The notes under the pieces: model-generated
What the model was told of the DNA's origin: nothing
The model's database searches: none
What the model saw: only the letters and a program-made list of their open reading frames with translations
Made by a program: the position numbers and the translations under genes
From: Caenorhabditis elegans
Lineage: Eukaryota > Nematoda > Chromadorea > Rhabditida > Rhabditidae
Direction: 5' to 3'
Length of the DNA: 64,000 nt
Assembly: GCF_000002985.6 (NCBI RefSeq)
Contig: NC_003284.9
Span: forward strand, 2,170,001-2,234,000
In this document: in pieces, positions 57,270-64,000 of the stretch
Layout of the letters: each line of letters starts with the position of its first letter
How positions within the stretch are numbered: position 1 is the first letter of the stretch

Positions 57270-59200
57270 AATGCGGGTGTAAACTTTAGTGAAAAAAAGA
57301 ATTCGACATCGCAAGTGAGAGAGCAGAGACAGACGCAGGCCGCGATGTGAAAACCAGGCAGTGCTGCCAGTTATCTCTCACAATTTGCTTCTAGACCTTC
57401 TTTTAAAGCAACTATCTTTTTTTACAAATTTAAGCCTCTACTCAATTTTTAGACATGCTGACAACGCCATGTAGCAGTAAAAAATAATATTATTCACTGA
57501 CTACACTTTTGAAAAATTTAACAAAATGTGAAAGTTGTTATCTTCATTTTATATACAAAAAAATTAAAGTATGCCCAAAAAAAGAACAGCTGATTTTATT
57601 ATGTTTCTTTGTTATAAAAAATCATGAAGAACAAATGCCGGTGGCTAGAAGTTGAAGCATGTGAATAAAAATCATGACTTTTGTGATAACTTTGCGGGTG
57701 TTAATGACTCGTGATTATTTTATGATAACACAACAGACAGCACATAAACTTACAGAAACTTCTAGTTTCAGTTGGAACCGGAAATAGCATTCCGAAGTAT
57801 TATGAACGATGAGGGGTTGGAAATTTGAGGAAGTGTGATGAATAGTTGATTTAAAAATTGGAAACCGATTTTTTAATAACCGTTCTTTGTCGCATTTTTT
57901 GATCGTTTATATTACGATATTTCGTTGATTAAGGTACATTTAAAGAATAATGAATTAATGTGAAATAAACGACTGAAACATACAATAAAAAATAATATTA
58001 TAATTTAGAAAAAGTCATTAGGCTCATTCTTCGTCGATATTCTTAACGGCCATAAAAAATTTCTGAAATTTTTTTATTGATAAGTTTCAACACAAAATTT
58101 GTTTATTCGAGTTCATTTTGGGTTTATATGCTCAGAATACCCCAAACCGTTAGTAATGAAAATAGGGCTTTTCCAAAAAATCATCTTGGGGATTTTATTT
58201 GAAATGACGCCTTTTTTATATTAAAAAAAAACGAAAAAATTTTAAAGAATTTTCAACTTGAAATTTGTTTATTTGAGTACATTTTGGATCCATTTTTTTC
58301 ATATTAACCAGCCATAATTGCTCAAATCATACCATTGCGCTAACACAGATTTGGGCATGAGATAAAAAAGCGTGACCAGAAACTGAGCTCTTGGGAAAAT
58401 TGCTTATCAAGATCTCTATTCAAATCCGTTAAAACTGCTGTAATACATCAAACCGTGACAAAATCTGAAATAATTCTCCATCTGATTTGAAACCTGAGTA
58501 CTTGGAAGTTCAAGTGTAGGTAGCTAATATTTTTCAAAAATTTGGTAGTTTGCCAAAACTTTTGCTGGAAATTAAAAAAAATCTAAAAATTTAGACAAAA
58601 TCCCTAGTCTACCTTTAAATGAATGTCTTTCTAAAATTACAAAAACTGTTGAATTACATTTTTTTTTCGATAAAATCTATATTTTCAATAACCTTTTATT
58701 TAAAATTAAAAAAAAAACAGCTCCAGAAATTATTTCCATACTAACATAGAATTAACGGTGGCAGTAGTATTGTATTAAACTGCGCGAAACACAGCTCCTG
58801 TCATTTCAACGACACTTGTTGTGTCGCCCGTTATCTTGATTTTCGGCACGTGTCTATGGTTTCTTTGCTTGATCTACCTACCGTAGACCCAGATTTCGAA
58901 GTTTTATAGACCGACCTGGCTTTTGGGTTGATTGGAAAACGGAACAAAAAACAGCTAAATTTTCTATTGTCCGTTTCTGCGCTGTTAAACTGAATAAAAC
59001 TTGTTCTCTTTGCTTTGGCTTAGAATTCAGAGTGACAATTTTTTTCAAGGGAGTTTTTGTTTATTCGAATTGTTTTATTTAAAAAAAAAGGAAATATCAG
59101 TAAGTGAACTTAAATTGTGAAATATAAAACTAAAGCACCCATAATCGAGGAAATGATAAAGACACGACGAATGAAAGATTGAAAAAAAAATTTTAAAAAA
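57270..59200. other. Intergenic between tRNA and lin-32 3' end
   Basis: AT-rich. Around 58080-58300 a motif TTGTTTATTCGAGTTCATTT occurs twice about 180 bp apart in slightly different form, and in reverse at about 31595-31615, so it belongs to another dispersed repeat. No gene seen. Confidence 0.4.
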
Positions 59201-59207
59201 TAGATGA

Positions 59208-60085
59208 TCATCCGGATTTGCTTTTGAGATTCTCATTTTTGGAGTCTTGCTTCAAAATCTGCGACAGGCATTCAATATACTTCTGAGCCATTTGCAATGT
59301 TTCGAATTTGGACAACTTCTTCCCCGAGTCGATTTCAGGAAGAACCTCGCGAAGCTGAAATAGTAACGAATTTTTGCAACGGCCACATTTAATTTGGCAT
59401 AAATTTGAAATGGTCAGTCATAAATTGAGTGGTGGGAATTGAAATTGAGAATTGAGAATTGGTGTAGTCGTGAGTGAGGTAAACGCAAACGACTCGAGTA
59501 GTGGTTGGATAACATCTGTTAGCATACATGTCCTTCATGACAGCACATCTTACAGTATACTACTATATATCGGTTATGATTTTGAATTTTTGAGTGACTA
59601 CTGATGACTATGACAAATGATTTTCCAAAAACAATACTGAATTATTCACAAAATATAAAGCATGTACTTAAATGTTTTGGCTCGAGCTACTTCTTCAGAT
59701 AATTGAATTGAACGATTACAATTCAAGAATAAACTAACCTCGTCATAGGCAACATTCAGCGTGTTCATTCTTCGGCGCTCCCGTTCATTTGCAGCACTTC
59801 TTCTCATTCGGAGCAATTGTGGGGACGGTGTCTTATAACGGCGGCACTTCTTTTTATCATCTTTTCCTCCTCCATTTCTGCAACAAGAAATCAATTAGAA
59901 ATCAATATTTTAATGAAAAAAAGATGATATGGTTAAACTTACGAAAGACTATCCGGGTAATTTGGAGAATCGAGTGAAAAGTTGGGGCTTTGCAGTGGAG
60001 TTGTCATGGTGGACTGAATTGATCCTTGGTACATGAAGCTTGGATGGCACTGTGGCACATACATTTGGTATTGCTCCCAGCTCAT
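59208..60085 (-). CDS. lin-32: Atonal-family proneural bHLH factor LIN-32
   Basis: Three minus-strand exons: 60085-59943, 59877-59739 and 59354-59208; 142 residues. The first 55 residues are Gln/Ser/Pro/Tyr-rich. A basic region (RRSAANERERRRMNTLN, residues 73-89) and helix 1 are encoded in exon 2. The loop and helix 2 (LREVLPEIDSGKKLSKFETL...YIECLSQIL) lie in exon 3. The protein ends 16 residues after helix 2, as in other Atonal-type factors. LIN-32 pairs with the E protein HLH-2 on E-boxes and specifies neuroblasts such as touch-receptor and male-tail ray precursors. The intron splitting the bHLH at the end of helix 1 is supported by GTTAGT and TTTCAG sites in phase 0. A partial inverted copy of exon 3 lies at 63359-63501. 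Confidence 0.95.
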
Positions 60086-63000
60086 GGTTGGTCTGACTGA
60101 AAACGACGATGTGTGAGAGAATAACCTGTTGATTCGATGCAAAGAAACAGAAGACGAAGCTCCGCCCACCCGGCATCTACAGTACTCTAATATGGAGGAG
60201 GCGTGTGCGGAGACGACTGGGAGGAGGCAAGGTGATTAATTATCTGCCATTGTGAAAGAGCGTGTAAGAAGGGTTACAAAAACCAAATGGAAACGGTTTG
60301 GTTGAAAAATGCTAAGTTGAGTTTGAACTTGCAATAACAGTGAAGCTCTTGAGCTTAAACTTGAAAATATAGAGAAACGGTATTTGTGTAGTATACCAGC
60401 ACAGAATTATCAAATTTACCATTTTGAACATTTTACGTGACGTTTTTATCTATAGTTTTAGGCTTAAAATTAGTGTTTCTCTAAGCCAAGGAATACAAAT
60501 CAATTTCACTTAAATTATCCATATAATTGATATAATTGGAAAACAAATTGGAAAATATTTTTCGGCTAGGCACACTACACAAGTACTTATAAAAATGATG
60601 GAAATAAAATATTTAGCCTACAAGACTGAAGAATTTAGAAAACTTTTTAAAAAAAATCTAAGCAAGCTTGATTTTATAAAATTCGTGATTTTATAAACGT
60701 ATATTAGCGTAATTTATAACCAGAAAATAAGGAAAAAAAAACAAATTCTAATAATTAAATCTAGTCGGTGTTCAGGAAATATGAAATACAAACGCCGTAA
60801 GAATTTCAATTTTCGTGCTAAATATTTAAGTTTCCCAGCGAAACGTTTAAAAAAATGTTTGGAAATTTTTGGTTTTTGTCCAAAAAATGGTCATAATTAT
60901 GAAACTCAATCGCGTTTCAATTGTTCTTATTCTTAAATTCTAGATACTCCTCCAACATTTATCTAGTTAGTCCAATTTTTTCTGGAAAACTGGGAAACTC
61001 TTGAATGAAAACTTTGAAAAAAAAATCTAAAAATTTCAGGGTTATGTTATTTATTCAGTAAATTTAGGCTATTCACACAAACAAAGTAGTTTTAACATAG
61101 TTTAAAAAGTATACAAAAAGCCTGTTGTTAAGCATTTGGATATAATTTTTTCAAATTTTTTTTCAAAGGAAAACGATAAAAATAAACATAAATATTTTCT
61201 TCAAAATATTGCAATAGTAGGAATGCTCGCGCATTGGCTATAAAGAATATAAAACGTTTCACACTTCATTAGATCCTTATCAAAAACTATACATTTGCCT
61301 GGCTCGTGTCTCATTTCTGTAACATATGTTTCCAGCTGGCACAACAACATCGAAACTTTGAGCAACATTTTGTGGTATAAATGTAGCGCTTATTATTATG
61401 TGTGAAATCTATTCACAACATTTTTTTGAGAATTCCCAGCGGGAGGGTGACACCAGATAGCAGGTTAATTAGAGGATCGTAGGTGGGAATGTTCGGACAA
61501 TCCAATGATGCAACCGTTCAGCGATAATTTTCATGTCAATGCTCGACGTGGCACTCATTAATGTTTTGGTTATTGTGAATGGCGCAATAGTTGTTGTTGA
61601 TGAGATAACAGGTTACAATAACAGCTATATCAAGATTGCCAGGTTACGTTATAATTGTGAGAGAATTAAGATTGATACGCAATTTTTTCAAAAGAATGTA
61701 AAAACACTGGAAAATATCATATGACACTAGTTTCTCATTTTGACGTAAAAAATGACGAAGATTGAAATCAAGTATTCACTATTAAAAAAGCGGCAAAAAA
61801 AAGTTGTCGCCAATTGGTGTGAAATGAAAAGGAGAGATCTTGTCAAGACTAGTCTCTAATCGGGTGGCGGCATTGCATTTGGTGTGAACTTGGCGCGGCG
61901 CATCCTTTAATGTGAAACGAGGCACACGACTGCGTTAAACTTGTATAATTACACCATATCCGTTTCAATTGAAGAGTGGACGAGTATGGTTAAGCTTTAC
62001 GTCGGCGACTTGAAGGAGCAATGTCAAGTGTTTCTCTTCGACACCCTTTTCTTTGAAGTTTGGAGACACCGTTCCGATTAGGTTGCTAAAGCTTTTCGAG
62101 TACTTTTTTCTTGGAGGAAGTAGGTTTTCACACACTTAAAACATCCGGTTATGACCTTCTTGCTCGCGACCATTTGAGGTGACAGAAGGATGAGTGAAAA
62201 TGGAATTTAGATAAAAATCTGACTCTGACATTAACCAATGAATAATCGTTTCAAACAACAGGTGGCATAATTATTCGAGTATACCATACTCACTTTCATT
62301 TCAGGTTTTTGTTTTCTAGAATGATTTATGATAAAATGTGAACTAACAGGAAAACCTTTTACCGTAAAATTTACACTTATTTTTTTCGAAATTCAATATG
62401 ACCTGAAAAACTTGTAGTCTTCATTTTCTCTCTATTCTCAATGCACAAGAGTTTTACCAACAAACATCATGTTTCTACAATGACGATAATCGGATAAAAT
62501 GATCAAAATAAAACTACAGATCTAGTAAATGAGAAAAGGAAGACACTGATCTTTTTTCACCAGTAATTTGTAAAACATATATAGTTCTATACTTTCATGA
62601 TTGGTACGTTTTACAAAAGACTCCAAAAATAATGACGATACCTTAAAAGTGGAGTACCGAGGTCTGAGACATTGCATTTAACTGCGGAACATTAAAACGT
62701 TCTGAAAATTTACTTTTAAACAAGTCATAGTGGTTCAAATTTTTGAATTAAAAGCATGTTTTCAGCTAAACTTGAAGATGTCAGTTGTTTCGCAAGAAAG
62801 GTTTTCTTTGGTTATCACAGTTTAATTCGCTAATTTTTTCATGTTGTTTCTCTGAATGATATGCTTTCTCAGTCGATGGGTGCACAATTATGGCACCATT
62901 TTCTGCGTCCATTGACCAAAAATGTATTTAAATCAACGAATGAACGCGTAATAAACGGACAAGAAAAGCATTAAAGAGTGTTAATAAAATAAAAATAAGG

Positions 63001-63350
63001 TACCGTCCGCTGCGACACTGACAAGTTGACAACACTTTATATGTTTCAAAATTCGGTAGTTTCGGGCCATTTTGAGTCTCAAAAAGCAAAGACTGAGATT
63101 TCGACCGTGTGCCTTAAATTTCATCATAGATATCTTGTTTTTCCGAAATATCAAAGTTTGCTTCTTTGTGCTCAATTCTTCATTCCAAATTTGGTCTGAT
63201 AGGAACAAGCTTGGCAGCTTTTGTGCGGGAGCCCATCTGTGTGAAATAGGTCTCAACTGAAGCAGCCTTTCAGAAAAAGCTACAGCTGATGTCTGAATCC
63301 GTTCCCGTCAATTAAATGCAAATAACTGCATTGTGAAAATTAAGTAATTT
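60086..63350. other. lin-32 upstream region
   Basis: No gene seen. It should hold the lin-32 promoter and enhancers, since the gene reads leftward from 60085. Several E-box cores (CANNTG) are present, for example CAGCTG at 61335-61340, but such motifs are expected by chance at this length. A 63-codon frame at 61533-61724 has no supporting context. Confidence 0.4.
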
Positions 63351-63358
63351 TGTTTAAG

Positions 63359-63501
63359 CTTCTCGAGGCTTTGCTGAAAATTGACTCGAGGAAGAAGTTG
63401 TCCAAATTCGAAACATTGCACATGGTTCAGAATCATCTTGAATGCCTGTCACAGATTTTGACACAAGACTCCAAAAGTGAGAATCTCAAAAGCAAATCCG
63501 A
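63359..63501 (+). pseudogene. Inverted partial copy of lin-32 exon 3
   Basis: About 143 bp match lin-32 exon 3 at roughly 87% by eye. The match starts exactly at the exon's first base (CTTC...CGAGG) and ends just before the lin-32 stop codon. The reading frame is open and gives KLSKFETL...LECLSQIL, but several helix 2 residues differ and the frame runs past the old stop to 63574. The preceding intron end reads TTTAAG in place of TTTCAG. There is no basic region or helix 1 nearby, so it cannot be a working bHLH as it stands. It lies on the + strand, 3.3 kb upstream of the lin-32 start. Confidence 0.85.
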
Positions 63502-63677
63502 ATTATCAGTTATGCGAAATTTTCCTCAAAATGGCCCTGCACCTTTCCAGTTTGAACTCTCTTTTTTTTCATAGGTTTCAATAACGATTATGACAAAAAA
63601 AAATCGAATACTTTCCAAACTTTAATACGATACCTCTTGAAATAAATTTTTGAACATATTAAATTGTGTTTTTGACA

Positions 63678-63870
63678 AAATGAAACAGCCCAAATATGTA
63701 AAACCTCAGACATCGCAAGCTTCCGTGATAAATCTATCAAAAAAGTTCAAAGTCCGCATGATTTGTTCATTTCATACATTTTCAGGACTAGGATCAACAT
63801 ATTGGATACTAGACGAAACAATCGTCAAAAATCAGAAAATTCGCTACAAGGATCTGTTGCGTCGGGTGTG
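63678..63870 (+). CDS. Possible first exons of an unmodelled gene
   Basis: A Lys-rich frame opens at the ATG at 63680 (MKQPKYVKPQTSQASVINL). A good acceptor ACATTTTCAG at 63776-63785 is followed by an open stretch ending near a GGTGTGG donor-like site at about 63868. The same frame is open through the acceptor, so the exon structure is unclear. I do not recognise the protein, and the window ends before it can be followed. Confidence 0.2.
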
Positions 63871-64000
63871 GCGATTTTTTTCCTTTTTTCCAATTTTTAG
63901 TCAGTTTTCTTTTTTTCTACGTAACATTCCGATTTTCTTGCCCTTTTCATTTAATCAAATCGATAATTATTGGTTTGAAATTTTGCAATTCACAAAATGA

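Noticed and set aside
61533..61724. 63-codon frame upstream of lin-32.
   Set aside because: No splice context, no family match and a length common for chance frames in this DNA.
1..64000. CRISPR arrays, bacterial operons or prophage.
   Set aside because: The window is clearly spliced eukaryotic DNA. No regularly spaced repeats with unique spacers were seen.

Overview
The window reads as nematode nuclear DNA and almost certainly comes from Caenorhabditis elegans. It is AT-rich, has many short introns of about 42-60 bp ending in TTTTCAG, has 3' splice acceptors placed a few bases before start codons (the trans-splicing pattern), and carries dispersed Caenorhabditis-type repeats. Three genes are recognisable by their proteins: peb-1 (FLYWCH factor), hex-1 (beta-hexosaminidase) and lin-32 (atonal-type bHLH). 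From memory these are neighbours on the X chromosome. The RasGAP gene upstream fits gap-1. Exon models were built by hand from splice consensus, reading-frame phase and protein-family match. All coding exon lengths and phases of the eight modelled genes close without a frame break.

Layout. 0-2.7 kb: repeats, including a 929 bp foldback mariner-type element and a tRNA-derived fragment. 2.8-3.84 kb (+): an acidic single-pass membrane protein of unknown function. 4.03-6.41 kb (-): an RDD-domain FAM8A1-type membrane protein, convergent with it. 6.5-10.9 kb: intergenic, with a MITE and a possible alternative first exon. 10.9-25.4 kb (+): a large 19-exon GAP1-family RasGAP. 25.46-26.16 kb: a degraded mariner-type element. 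26.6-33.84 kb (-): a bifunctional pseudouridine-5'-phosphate glycosidase/PfkB kinase of 15 exons. One of its introns holds a complete four-pass membrane gene on the opposite strand (29.46-31.15 kb, +). 34.24-34.96 kb (-): a small secreted protein with two ShKT-like cysteine domains. 35-45.6 kb: a long, relatively GC-rich gene-free stretch that is probably peb-1 upstream regulatory DNA and is studded with G/C homopolymers. 45.63-48.10 kb (+): peb-1. 48.97-53.49 kb: intergenic with nested repeats. 53.49-56.51 kb (+): hex-1. 57.19-57.26 kb (-): tRNA-Asp(GUC). 59.21-60.09 kb (-): lin-32. 63.36-63.50 kb (+): an inverted partial copy of lin-32 exon 3. The last 0.4 kb may hold the start of another gene.

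The genes do not form one pathway. They cover Ras down-regulation, ER quality control, pseudouridine salvage, glycoconjugate breakdown in lysosomes, and pharyngeal and neuronal transcription control. The observations most worth following are the inverted lin-32 exon 3 copy upstream of lin-32, the pseudouridine enzyme fusion with its nested antisense membrane gene, the long N-terminus of the RasGAP with signs of alternative starts, the family of mariner-type foldback elements sharing one terminal motif, and eight G/C homopolymers of 11-20 bases.
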